Below, piece by piece: positions 27,882-36,170 of a stretch of 64,000 nt of DNA (position 1 is the stretch's first letter; every line of letters begins with the position of its first letter). This stretch comes from Alphaproteobacteria bacterium LSUCC0396 (GTDB lineage Bacteria; Pseudomonadota; Alphaproteobacteria; Puniceispirillales; Puniceispirillaceae), in NCBI GenBank assembly GCA_041228345.1, contig CP166131.1, positions 1,605,001 to 1,669,000 of the forward strand. The letters run 5' to 3'. A model generated the notes under the pieces. The model saw only the letters and a program-made list of their open reading frames with translations. It had not been told where the DNA came from and made no database searches. The translations under genes were made by a program, and so were the position numbers.

Positions 27882-29138
27882 ATGGCAAAACCAAAGCAAC
27901 CATCTGCTAGACCGGGCGATATGATTGACGGTGAAGCGGTCGAGAAACCCGCCCAAACCATCTCGCCAAAAAAGGCTGGCACAAAGAATGACACGGCGTC
28001 GTCTGATGCGGCCCCCTCTGATGCGGCCCCCTCTGATGCGTCCATGTCTGATGCGGTTTCGGGGGCACCAGACTCAAAACTTTTAGCGAAACCATTGCCA
28101 ATGTTTCAGGCAATTATATTTGCAGCGCTGGGCCTGTCAGTCTTTGCTATCGGGCTAGTGGGGTTTGCAATCTGGCAGCACCGCCATCACGCGGCAGAAA
28201 TGGCGGTAGCTCGGGCTGCAGTCGCCAATCAACAGAATCTCGAAAAGCGCCAAACGTCACCAGACATTAATTCTACCATCGATCAGGCCGCACTGGATGA
28301 GAGACTGGCCGCGCTAATGGCTCGGCTTGCGAGGGAACGTGAAAGCCAACAGGCGGCGCTTGCCGCACTGCAGGATCAGCTAGCCAAGATCGTCTCAAAT
28401 GCGGCCCCAAATCAGGTTTTAGATCTGGCATCTTCTGATCTGGCATCCTCTGATTTGGCCACGTGGCGCGCTGATATGGATCGCCGATTTGCCGCGCTTG
28501 AGGCCGGACTTGCCGATCGTGCAATTCGGAAAACCCCGTCCCAAGCCGCACAAGAAACGTCTGTTCCGGCTGATCCTGCTAACCGGTTAAGCACTAGCCA
28601 AGCTGGCCTGCCGAGTACCGGACAAACCGGTTTGCTGGTTGTCAGTGGCCTATTGGCGGATAATCTGGCGGGTCAGCCGCTTGATCGATGGGTACAGCTT
28701 CTTCAAGGGTTGGTCGATCGCGGTGTACCGGTGGCCGGTTTAGATCAATTGCGCCAGACGGCAAACCCGCTTCCCGCAAGCGCTCCACAATTGATCCAAG
28801 ACGCCTATAATCTGGTGCCGCAAATGACTACAGCCTTGAACCGTGCCGGTGATAATGCCGGCTTTCTGGAAAAAATTGGCGCCAAGATTGGTCAGCTTGT
28901 GCAATTGCGGCCGATAGGGGATGCGGCTGACGGCAATGCAATGGCCTTGCGCCAGTTCGAGGCAGCGCTGGCGGTCAAGAATCTTGCGGCGGCACTGCGG
29001 GCGGCTGAGCAATGGTCAGGTGCTGATCTGCCACCGCTGGATCGCTGGGTGCAGGCCGCCACCGCGCGGCAATCACTCGATAAGGCGGTTAATGTGCTGG
29101 TGACAAGCCACCTTGCCGCCGTGATCAAGCAGCCATAA
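27882..29138 (+). CDS. Mitofilin (Mic60)-like inner-membrane protein
   Basis: A 418-residue protein with a short cytoplasmic N-terminus rich in Ala, Ser, Asp and Pro, one membrane helix (about 73-96), a long coiled coil (about 105-170) and a C-terminal mitofilin-type domain (about 245-418). Alphaproteobacterial Mic60 homologues typically sit in the haem operon next to hemD/hemY and bend or stabilise intracytoplasmic membranes. The N-terminal region has SDAAP pentapeptide repeats (15-bp DNA units at 28002-28046) and a second set of SSDLA repeats near residues 181-192. Assignment rests on architecture and neighbours. Confidence 0.82.
   Translation: MAKPKQPSARPGDMIDGEAVEKPAQTISPKKAGTKNDTASSDAAPSDAAPSDASMSDAVSGAPDSKLLAKPLPMFQAIIFAALGLSVFAIGLVGFAIWQHRHHAAEMAVARAAVANQQNLEKRQTSPDINSTIDQAALDERLAALMARLARERESQQAALAALQDQLAKIVSNAAPNQVLDLASSDLASSDLATWRADMDRRFAALEAGLADRAIRKTPSQAAQETSVPADPANRLSTSQAGLPSTGQTGLLVVSGLLADNLAGQPLDRWVQLLQGLVDRGVPVAGLDQLRQTANPLPASAPQLIQDAYNLVPQMTTALNRAGDNAGFLEKIGAKIGQLVQLRPIGDAADGNAMALRQFEAALAVKNLAAALRAAEQWSGADLPPLDRWVQAATARQSLDKAVNVLVTSHLAAVIKQP
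28002..28046. repeat. Tandem 15-bp units in the mic60-like gene
   Basis: tctgatgcggccccc occurs twice perfectly (28002-28016, 28017-28031), followed by a diverged third unit (28032-28046). They encode SDAAP repeats in the cytoplasmic N-terminus. A second in-frame 15-bp repeat set, built on tctgatctggcatcc, lies at about 28422-28458 and encodes SSDLA units. Confidence 0.9.
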
Positions 29139-29165
29139 TGCCATCGGCCAGATTGTTGTCGTATT

Positions 29166-30425
29166 ATGTTTAATAGGCTTATTCTTCTTTTTGTAATCAT
29201 TATCGCGGCAGCGGCAGCGGCGAGCTGGCTTGCGTCCCAGCCCGGTGAGGTGCAAATTGAGTGGCTTGGTTGGGAAATGGCATTGCCGACGAGCCTTGCG
29301 GTTGTGCTGATCGTTACTTTTGCGCTCATACTGGTATTTTTTGATCGTCTATGGCGCGCCATTCGGGACATGCCGGGCTGGCTTGGTGGACGGCTTCGCC
29401 AGCGCCGCGAAGACGCTGGGCACCATGCCCTGACATTGGGGTTGATGGCGGTATCGGCGGGCGAGCCAGCCGAGGCGCGAAAATATGCAAGCCGCGCTGA
29501 CCGGCTGTTAAAGGCACCAAAATTAACCGGTTTACTGGCGGCGCAGGCGGCGCATCTGGCTGGTGATTATCAGGCGGCACGGCGTTACTTTACATCGCTG
29601 TTGGACGACCGTGAAACGGCGTTTTTGGGGCATATTGGGCTGATGCGGTTGGCACTTGACGATCAGGATCCGGCGATGGCTCGTGACGCGGCGAAGGCAG
29701 CGCTCACATTAAAGCCAAATTCGGTTCTGGCTGCTGATCATTTATTCAGGCTGGAGATTGACCGTAATGACTGGAGTGCGGCGCTGCCTGCATTAGAGGT
29801 CATCAGCCGCCAGCAGAAAAAATCAAAGGCCAAAATGGTAGTAGCGGCAGATTCTTTCGCAGCAATTTTGCGCCAGCGTTGCAGTTTGCACGTTCTAAAG
29901 GCAAAAGACCTTGCCGATGATAGGAAAGTGGCAAACAAGGAATTGAAGGCAGCATTGAAACTTGATCCGGCTTTTTTGCCGGCGGTCATGATGCTTGCCG
30001 ATCATTACCTTGACGATAAGGCGCATTCAACTGCGGCAAAAATCTTGGAAACGGCGTTTCAGCTTGCCCCGCATAATGGGATTGTCACAAGGCTAAAGGC
30101 GGCATGGAAAAGCAATGACGGCCAGTTTATTGCCCGGCTGATCAAACTGCTTCAAAAGCTTGATCCAGCGCACCAAAAGACCGGCTATCATCTGGTTGCC
30201 GAACAGGCGCGCCTCGCCGGAATTGAAGGCGAGGCTGAACGGTTACTTGCCGAGGCAAGGGATTTTGATGGCAGTGATGAGGACAGCAAGCCGATATGGC
30301 ACTGCACGGCCTGTAAAGGCCGGCATGATGACTGGCAGGCTTTTTGCCCAAGCTGTGACGAGTTTGCTGGCCTTGTTTGGCGTCGACCGACCGGAACAAG
30401 CCCGCTAATCAAACAGGCCCGCTAA
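29166..30425 (+). CDS. hemY: HemY-like TPR membrane protein
   Basis: HemY-family protein of 419 residues: two N-terminal membrane helices (about 2-20 and 40-60) around a short periplasmic loop, then tetratricopeptide repeats in the cytoplasm. Despite the name it is not protoporphyrinogen oxidase. Its link to haem synthesis is positional, and the exact role is unknown. The C-terminus carries a CxxC...CxxC ribbon (CTACKGRHDDWQAFCPSCDE), a zinc-ribbon signature found in alphaproteobacterial members. The stop codon lies inside a 17-bp tandem repeat (30401-30434). Confidence 0.88.
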   Translation: MFNRLILLFVIIIAAAAAASWLASQPGEVQIEWLGWEMALPTSLAVVLIVTFALILVFFDRLWRAIRDMPGWLGGRLRQRREDAGHHALTLGLMAVSAGEPAEARKYASRADRLLKAPKLTGLLAAQAAHLAGDYQAARRYFTSLLDDRETAFLGHIGLMRLALDDQDPAMARDAAKAALTLKPNSVLAADHLFRLEIDRNDWSAALPALEVISRQQKKSKAKMVVAADSFAAILRQRCSLHVLKAKDLADDRKVANKELKAALKLDPAFLPAVMMLADHYLDDKAHSTAAKILETAFQLAPHNGIVTRLKAAWKSNDGQFIARLIKLLQKLDPAHQKTGYHLVAEQARLAGIEGEAERLLAEARDFDGSDEDSKPIWHCTACKGRHDDWQAFCPSCDEFAGLVWRRPTGTSPLIKQAR

Positions 30426-30434
30426 TCAAACAGG
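30401..30434. repeat. 17-bp tandem duplication over the hemY stop codon
   Basis: cccgctaatcaaacagg occurs at 30401-30417 and again at 30418-30434. The period is not a multiple of three; the first copy is read through in one frame and the second copy supplies the TAA of hemY at 30423-30425. Confidence 0.9.
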
Positions 30435-30564
30435 CCAGCTGGTCAAATGGGCATAAACCCGCTGGCGACGCGGCAAAGCCTATTGAAGCCAAAGATGAGA
30501 ACAGGGTATAAAGGCACCGATCAGGATTTGCTGTTTTATCGGCAAACGCCACGCCATCCATGCC

Positions 30565-30638
30565 GCCGGATTAGTTAAATGGCATAACAGACCATTCGTA
30601 ATGGTTAGTTGGGGGTTCGATTCCCTCATCCGGCACCA
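30565..30638 (+). tRNA. tRNA-Thr (anticodon CGT)
   Basis: All four arms fold: acceptor GCCGGAT (30565-30571) with ATCCGGC (30628-30634), D arm GTTA/TAAC, anticodon stem GACCA/TGGTT with loop TTCGTAA, and T arm GGGGG/CCCTC with loop TTCGATT. The anticodon CGT at 30597-30599 reads ACG (Thr). The discriminator base is A30635 and CCA is encoded (30636-30638). The 3' end, CTCATCCGGCACCA, is repeated four more times in the next 10 kb and serves as the attachment core of an integrated island; the tRNA itself stays complete. Confidence 0.94.
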
Positions 30639-30696
30639 CTGACCACTGAAATGTAAGCATTTTATGTGCTAACAGGTCAGGTGGCGTACAGAATGA
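30625..30696 (+). repeat. Left arm of perfect 72-bp inverted repeat around integrase 1 (contains att core 1)
   Basis: Runs from inside the tRNA-Thr 3' end (core CTCATCCGGCACCA, 30625-30638) through the integrase leader to just past its start codon at 30693. It is the exact reverse complement of 31834-31905, compared base by base. It therefore holds the attachment core, any integrase promoter, the ribosome-binding site and the ATG. Confidence 0.95.
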
Positions 30697-31832
30697 CGTA
30701 CAATCAATCCTCATATATCCGTGTTCGCTATGGTGTTTATCACTTTGTCAGACGAGTGCCTGCTGATGTGCGGCAGTACTATCGTAGTGACAGGGTCAGT
30801 ATAAGCCTTCGTACCAAATCACCTAAAGCGGCATCTCGTGCTGCTCAATCAATCAGCCAAAGGTTGGATGACTATTGGCATGGGTTGAGATTGCAAAAGA
30901 TGGATGTGCCAGCTTTGCATCTGCTGATTGTTGATAAAGCTGACATGGAAGATAAAAGTCCAACTCTGCTTGAAGCTGTTGAGATGTATCTTCAGTTGAA
31001 GGCTAACAAAGATAGCCCAACATTTGTTCGTGCTGCTATACGCAACAGCAGGTATGTAGTTGAGGCATTGGGTAACAGACCCATCACTGCCTATGCCTCA
31101 TCTGATGCAGCTGCATTTCGTGACCATCTGTTTGCCAAAGGGCTATCATTAGGCAGTGTAAAACGCATATTCGGTTCAGTCAGGTCTATCATCAATCTCG
31201 TGATGTTGGAGCATGGTATCGAAGGTAACAACGCCTTCGCCAAAACCTATATGCCTGACCGTAATGACACTGAAGACAGACAGCCAATCCCTCAAGACAA
31301 ACTCATTCGCTTGCAGCAAAGATGTATCAAGGTAAATGATGAGAAGAGATGGTTGCTAGCTTTAATCAGCGATACCGGTATGCGGTTATCAGAGGCTGTT
31401 GGGTTATCCAAAGAAGATTTTGTGATGGATGCAAAGACACCCTACATAAGCCTTAAGCCACACGCATGGAGGCGCCTCAAGACAAAGAGCAGTCAGCGGC
31501 ATATACCACTTGTTGGGGCTGCCTTATTAGCATCTAGGAGGCTGCTACAAAATGATAGTAGCTATGCCTTTCCTTCATACTGCGATGGCAATATTTGCAA
31601 AGCAAATTCAGCGAGTGCCGCCCTCAATAAATGGATGAAAGGGGTAATTGGTAATGGCTATGTTGTCCACGGATTGAGGCATAGCCTTCGTGACCGTTTA
31701 AGAGCAGTAGAATGTCCATCAGATGTCGTTGATGCGATAGGTGGTTGGACAACCGATGGCATAGGTCACAGCTATGGTAAAGGCTATGGCGTGGAGATAT
31801 TGGCTAAATGGATGTGCAAGATTGAGTGCTAA
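30693..31832 (+). CDS. Tyrosine recombinase/integrase 1 (apparently intact)
   Basis: Phage-type site-specific recombinase of 379 residues. N-terminal arm-binding-like segment (RVRYGVYHFVRRVPADVRQYY), a SAM-like core-binding domain (about 95-185), and a catalytic domain with R231 in SDTGMRLSEAVG, lysines near 263-265, H326 and R329 in VVHGLRHSLRDRL, W352 and the probable nucleophile Y361 in GHSYG. The ATG at 30693 is preferred over GTG at 30666 because AGGTGG precedes it. It lies beside the tRNA-Thr target and is bounded by perfect inverted repeats carrying the tRNA 3' end. Homologous to integrase 2 at 35019. Confidence 0.95.
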   Translation: MTYNQSSYIRVRYGVYHFVRRVPADVRQYYRSDRVSISLRTKSPKAASRAAQSISQRLDDYWHGLRLQKMDVPALHLLIVDKADMEDKSPTLLEAVEMYLQLKANKDSPTFVRAAIRNSRYVVEALGNRPITAYASSDAAAFRDHLFAKGLSLGSVKRIFGSVRSIINLVMLEHGIEGNNAFAKTYMPDRNDTEDRQPIPQDKLIRLQQRCIKVNDEKRWLLALISDTGMRLSEAVGLSKEDFVMDAKTPYISLKPHAWRRLKTKSSQRHIPLVGAALLASRRLLQNDSSYAFPSYCDGNICKANSASAALNKWMKGVIGNGYVVHGLRHSLRDRLRAVECPSDVVDAIGGWTTDGIGHSYGKGYGVEILAKWMCKIEC

Positions 31833-31833
31833 C

Positions 31834-31905
31834 TCATTCTGTACGCCACCTGACCTGTTAGCACATAAAATGCTTACATTTCAGTGGTCAGTGGTGCCGG
31901 ATGAG
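31834..31905 (-). repeat. Right arm of perfect 72-bp inverted repeat around integrase 1 (contains att core 2, reversed)
   Basis: Starts one base after the integrase stop codon and ends with the reversed tRNA core TGGTGCCGGATGAG (31892-31905). It is the reverse complement of 30625-30696. The duplicated start codon points leftward into integrase 1 and gives only ATG AGT TAG, so no gene is expressed from it. Confidence 0.95.
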
Positions 31906-32086
31906 AAAGGTGTATTCCTTTGTGAGGCACTCACTTGTACTGCTACATAAGCAATACAGCCATTTTACGGATAGGCGAGTCATCGTCAACAGGCACATTC
32001 TGTGCGTCAGTTTGTGCGGCAGTGAAAATCTTCTGGTAATGGAATAAGCCTATAGATGCTTATCGTTATCAGTACAGGGTAAGTGA
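31890..32086 (+). repeat. Left copy of perfect 197-bp inverted repeat
   Basis: Begins in att core 2 and runs to GTAAGTGA at 32079-32086. It is exactly reverse complementary to 34749-34945 over all 197 positions when compared by eye. The two copies bracket the first cargo segment (hydroxylase and coiled-coil genes). Non-coding. Confidence 0.95.
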
Positions 32087-32433
32087 GATATGTAGGTGAT
32101 AGATACATATCCTTGTTAATGACACCTAGCTGTTCACTTACAGTGTCTTAACAATCCCAATATCAATAACACCTAAATGCCATACACCCCCCATGCATGG
32201 GCCACAGGGGATGTGTAGGTTATATGTTCATGGAGTGTGTGACAGATTAGGTGAAATAGCTGTTAACCATTTTAATCAGCCATAGAGACTCACTGACGGG
32301 GCGTATGGTTTTAGTGAGTCACGGGTACCTGAATATGGCTAGGGATTCTGTGTGAGTCTTGTTGAGTCATTAACAGGCTATTGCGTAACCCACTAATACG
32401 GGCAATCATATTGAGAGGCATAAGGAAAAGAGA
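32087..32433. other. Non-coding island spacer with decamer repeats, before the hydroxylase gene
   Basis: AT-rich, no gene. It holds four related decamers: gtaggtgata (32092, +), ctaggtgtca (32120-32129, -), ttaggtgtta (32167-32176, -) and gtaggttata (32215, +). The same four recur with nearly the same spacing at 37051-37179. A block of about 85 bp (32161-32253) recurs inverted at 33598-33667 and direct at 37125-37201. TCACTTAC at 32134-32141 is inverted to GTAAGTGA at 32079-32086. Confidence 0.8.
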
Positions 32434-33423
32434 ATGGCTGAGAACTCAAGAGATCGAAGGACATGGAATTACAGACCTGACGAGCCAATCAGGTACAATC
32501 CCCTATTTGATTGGCCTGTTGATTTGGGAAAGATTTTTAACTGGATGGTAAGACGCTGGATTACCATCTCACGTTTCTTGATGTTTAGTATTTTAGGGTT
32601 TTTGATTTACCAATATCTGACGCCAAGCCTCCAATCAATGAAGCAGCTAACTGTAGACTGGGTGCTTCTGGTTTTCCTACGTAATACGGCGCTTTTGTTT
32701 TTGGTTGCGGGATCGTTGCACCTTTACTTACACGTCCAAAAAGCACAGGGAGAAAGGTTCAAATTCCTTAAAAAGGAGATGGCAACAAACAACAAAGGCT
32801 TTAAATTCAACGATCAGGTCTATGACAATATGTTCTGGAGCATTACGAGTGGAGTAACTGTGTGGACTGGTTATGAGGTTCTGTACCTTCACGCTATGGC
32901 AAATAAGTGGATTAGCGTTGCCCCATTCTCTGAGCATCCTCTTCAATTCTTTGCTTGGATTTTATGCTTTCCTCTAATCCGTGGAACCCACTTTTATTTC
33001 ATTCATCGTCTTCTGCATCACCCTTTTCTCTATAAACACGTTCACATTACGCACCACAGAAATGTAAATACTGGGCCGTGGTCAGGAATTTCGATGCATC
33101 CAGTTGAAAATGTGATTTACCAATCATCACCACTGATACATTTTATCATCCCAACTGATCCAGTAATTGTTATCATCCACCTTGTTTTGGTAACCTTGAA
33201 CCCAGCATTTACCCATTCAGGATTTGAAAAGATCTTGAACAAAGATACCAAAATTCTAGATTCAGCTGACTTTCACCATCAGCTTCACCATAAATATTTT
33301 GATTGCAATTATGGAAACATGGACGTGCCATTAGATGTTTGGCTTGGAACACATCATGACGGCACAGATGAAGCAACTCAAAAGCTTCGCATGAAAAAAC
33401 GTCTTTCGGTAGCAAAGCCCTAG
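32434..33423 (+). CDS. Fatty acid hydroxylase/sterol desaturase superfamily membrane enzyme
   Basis: A 329-residue integral membrane di-iron enzyme of the sterol desaturase/fatty acid hydroxylase superfamily, which oxygenates or desaturates lipids or carotenoids. The histidine clusters are present: HRLLH at 191-195, HVHITHH at about 202-208 and HHQLHH at 281-286, plus a further HH near 307. About four membrane helices lie at 45-62, 76-98, 135-152 and 168-190. Codon use and base composition are more AT-rich than the core chromosome, consistent with island cargo. The substrate cannot be predicted. Confidence 0.88.
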   Translation: MAENSRDRRTWNYRPDEPIRYNPLFDWPVDLGKIFNWMVRRWITISRFLMFSILGFLIYQYLTPSLQSMKQLTVDWVLLVFLRNTALLFLVAGSLHLYLHVQKAQGERFKFLKKEMATNNKGFKFNDQVYDNMFWSITSGVTVWTGYEVLYLHAMANKWISVAPFSEHPLQFFAWILCFPLIRGTHFYFIHRLLHHPFLYKHVHITHHRNVNTGPWSGISMHPVENVIYQSSPLIHFIIPTDPVIVIIHLVLVTLNPAFTHSGFEKILNKDTKILDSADFHHQLHHKYFDCNYGNMDVPLDVWLGTHHDGTDEATQKLRMKKRLSVAKP

Positions 33424-33800
33424 ACTGATTAGTCCAGTCACAATCAAAACCCACAGATACTGCATCATCCTCACCCCAGAGCAATAACTATCACTTTGAG
33501 CATGACACAAATGACAAGAATGACAGTTGATCTATAAACCTCTGGCAACTCTTCTCATAGACGACTTTCCATTTTCTTTGTCATTTCTGTTATTCCTGTC
33601 ACACACTCCATGAACACATAACCTACACACCCCCTGTGGTCAGGCATGGCATGTAGGTGTTATTGATAGAGTAAGAGTTAACCAACATACAGATTTTAGT
33701 CTTTAATCTAAACTTACTTTTAGTTTGATTGTTAAATGAGATCAGCTTACGTTTTTGCAGCATGTTTTTGCACTGCCATCAATAAAAGAGCAACAGCCTA
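33424..33800. other. Non-coding spacer with inverted copy of the island repeat block
   Basis: 377 bp without a convincing gene. Positions 33598-33667 are the reverse complement of the block at 32161-32253/37125-37201 (shared blocks such as cacacaccccctgtggtcag and atgtaggtgttattgata). The decamer atgtaggtgt at 33651-33660 belongs to the same family as those in the neighbouring spacers. Confidence 0.7.
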
Positions 33801-34640
33801 ATGAATCAAAAAATCATTGAAAATATGATCGAAAAACTTGGTTTAGAGCCAAAGAACGGATCAGCGCTTCATTCGCTTGTTGTAAATGCTGACGATGACA
33901 AGTCTGATGTAAACCATGACAAAAGTGACATAAAAATAATTAATGATGAACTGGGTGATCTTTCTGAAAGTAAACACAAAAAGACATTCGAGGCTTTAAA
34001 GCGTTTGCAGGTTATCAGAATGACCAAACCAATCCTTGAACTAGCTATTCAAGCAAATTCCCATTCAGAGTTGTCAGCAGCCAAGTCTGCAGGCGTTGAG
34101 AGCCTTATCGATATTTCGAGTGGAGCCATAGCGAGGCTTAACACTTTGGCGCAAAATTTAAATGCATCTCGCGATAATCTTAAAGATCTCCAAGAAATGG
34201 AAGTTAAGGCTCTAATTAATGAATTCAGATTAGCAGAGCCACCAAAGGGATTAGAGGTCAGCGTGCTGTTCACATTGTTTGTTGCTGCAATTACAACTCT
34301 ATTATTTGTGTTCTTAAGCGTAAAGGATATGCTGAACGCATCAGAGGGTTATTGGGGTTTATTTGCAGGAGGAATCTTATTCCTGATTGGCTTAAATTTT
34401 TGTGTCACGATTGGAATTAGGGTTGTTAAATTTAAAAAAAATATCAACACCATTTTTGCTGAAGCCCGACGCAAGTATCTCGAAAAAGAGGGCGATAAAT
34501 TCTCCAATTTGCAAAAAGTAGTTGAAGAAGAGGCCTTCAATATTCAAAAGCGAGAATATCGGAAGGCAAGCGAAAAAAAATTCAATGAATTAATCAAAGA
34601 AGAGAGAATTATTTTAGCAACATTGAATAGCAACGGCTAA
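33801..34640 (+). CDS. Unrecognised coiled-coil protein with two central membrane helices
   Basis: A 279-residue protein I cannot assign to a family. Residues 1-60 are hydrophilic, with a small KSDVNHDKSD repeat; 60-145 is predicted alpha-helical and coiled; two hydrophobic helices lie at about 152-173 and 184-208, forming a hairpin; 210-279 is strongly charged helix (Lys/Glu-rich). Both ends should therefore face the cytoplasm. The bacterial cargo neighbours give no functional clue. Low GC and isolation between repeats mark it as island cargo. Confidence 0.75.
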   Translation: MNQKIIENMIEKLGLEPKNGSALHSLVVNADDDKSDVNHDKSDIKIINDELGDLSESKHKKTFEALKRLQVIRMTKPILELAIQANSHSELSAAKSAGVESLIDISSGAIARLNTLAQNLNASRDNLKDLQEMEVKALINEFRLAEPPKGLEVSVLFTLFVAAITTLLFVFLSVKDMLNASEGYWGLFAGGILFLIGLNFCVTIGIRVVKFKKNINTIFAEARRKYLEKEGDKFSNLQKVVEEEAFNIQKREYRKASEKKFNELIKEERIILATLNSNG

Positions 34641-34748
34641 ATAAAGATCACCTTGAAAGCCTATGGTTTCTTGATTTGTTTATCTGCTGACTCCTAATTT
34701 ATGGAAGCTGTGCTTATCATTTACATCAAGATGCAAACAACAAACGTG

Positions 34749-34945
34749 TCACTTACCCTGTACTGATAACGATAAGCATCTATAGGCTTATTCCATTACC
34801 AGAAGATTTTCACTGCCGCACAAACTGACGCACAGAATGTGCCTGTTGACGATGACTCGCCTATCCGTAAAATGGCTGTATTGCTTATGTAGCAGTACAA
34901 GTGAGTGCCTCACAAAGGAATACACCTTTCTCATCCGGCACCACT
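34749..34945 (-). repeat. Right copy of perfect 197-bp inverted repeat
   Basis: Exact reverse complement of 31890-32086. It runs into att core 3 (CTCATCCGGCACCA, 34930-34943), which belongs to the integrase 2 unit. Together the two copies make the 3-kb cargo segment invertible by homologous recombination. Confidence 0.95.
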
Positions 34946-35025
34946 TATTATGTTCCAATTGAACTACTCAATTGATTTGCAAGTATATTATTTGCAGCAG
35001 TCAATATGGGTAGACAATATGGTAG
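34930..35025 (+). repeat. Left arm of 96-bp inverted repeat around integrase 2 and SOUL gene (att core 3)
   Basis: Extends from the tRNA core to just past the integrase 2 start codon (ATG at 35019). It matches the reverse complement of 36767-36862 at 91 of 96 positions. TTGAAC and TATATT (19 bp apart) are candidate promoter hexamers within it. Beyond the shared tRNA core it is unrelated to the integrase 1 arm. Confidence 0.92.
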
Positions 35026-36170
35026 ACAAATCTTGTGCCTCATATCTCTATCAAAAGCGTGGTGTTTACTATTTTAGTAAGCAGATTCCATTTGATGTCA
35101 GGTAGCATTACAAGCGTTACAGAATAGTTATTTGCCTCAAAACCAAGTCAGCTAGCCGTGCAAAGAGGATGTGTGATTCCATCCTTCAAAGGCTGCATGA
35201 TTATTGGTTGTCGCTAAGATTGAGTGCAATGCCACTTCCTGCGGCGCATTTGGTGCATGATAGTAACGGTCATGGTCAGTTAACGAAAGGACCAACTCTA
35301 TCAGAAGCAAGGGATGCCTATATCAAGTTGAAGGGTGTTGGTAAGGACAAAACCTTCATCCGTGGTGCCTCAAGGAATGTTGATGTTGTCATCAAACATC
35401 TGGGTGACAGACCCATTGATGGCTATTCATCTGCTGATGCGGCAGCACTCCGTGATGCCATGCTGGAAAAAGGACTATCCATTGCATCGGTCAAGCGCAA
35501 CTTCTCTACCATCAGGTCAATTATCAATCTAACCATCATTGAACAGGGCCTTGATTGCGGTAATGCCTTTGCCCGCACCTTCATGCCTGAACAGGACAGG
35601 CAGAGAAGACTGCCCATTCCAATAGACTGTATCAGAGCCATACAGTCTGATTGTCGTCATATAGATGATGATATGCGCTGGCTTGTGGCTCTATTGAGTG
35701 ACACTGGCATGAGGCTTGGAGAAGCTGTTGGACTAGCAGTCAAAGACATCAATCTGGATGATGAGATACCGAACCTAAACCTCATCCCACATCCGTGGAG
35801 AAGGCTGAAAACCAAAGGTAGTGAAAGATGTGTTCCATTGGTCGGAGAAGCCCTGTGGGCGGCTTCTGGGGCGATTGAGGGTGCATCTGGAAGTGATTTC
35901 CTCTTCCCCAGATATAATCGTGCTTCATCTAGCAATGCCAACTCTGCTTCAGCAGCTATAAACAAGTGGCTAAAGCCAAGAGTGCCAGAAGGGTGTGTTA
36001 TCCATTCATTCAGACATTCAATGAGGGATAGGCTTCGTGCTGTTGAATGTCCATCAGACATCATTGATATTATCGGTGGCTGGACAACGACTGGAGTAGG
36101 TCAGAGATATGGTCTTGGACAGCCATTGGATGTCAAAGCCAAATGGATGGATAAGCTAATTCCACTCTAA
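35019..36170 (+). pseudogene. Tyrosine recombinase/integrase 2, inactivated by a nonsense codon
   Basis: Full-length homologue of integrase 1, starting MVDKSCASYLYQKRGVYYF, but with an in-frame TAG at 35103-35105. Integrase 1 has CAG (Gln) at the matching place (VPADVRQYY versus IPFDVR*HY), so a single C-to-T transition explains it. The remaining frame is open to 36170 and keeps the catalytic residues (SDTGMRLGEAVG, RRLKTKGSER, VIHSFRHSMRDRL, GQRYG). An internal ATG at 35169 could only give an N-terminally truncated protein. Its 3' end overlaps the convergent SOUL gene by 15 bp. Confidence 0.9.
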
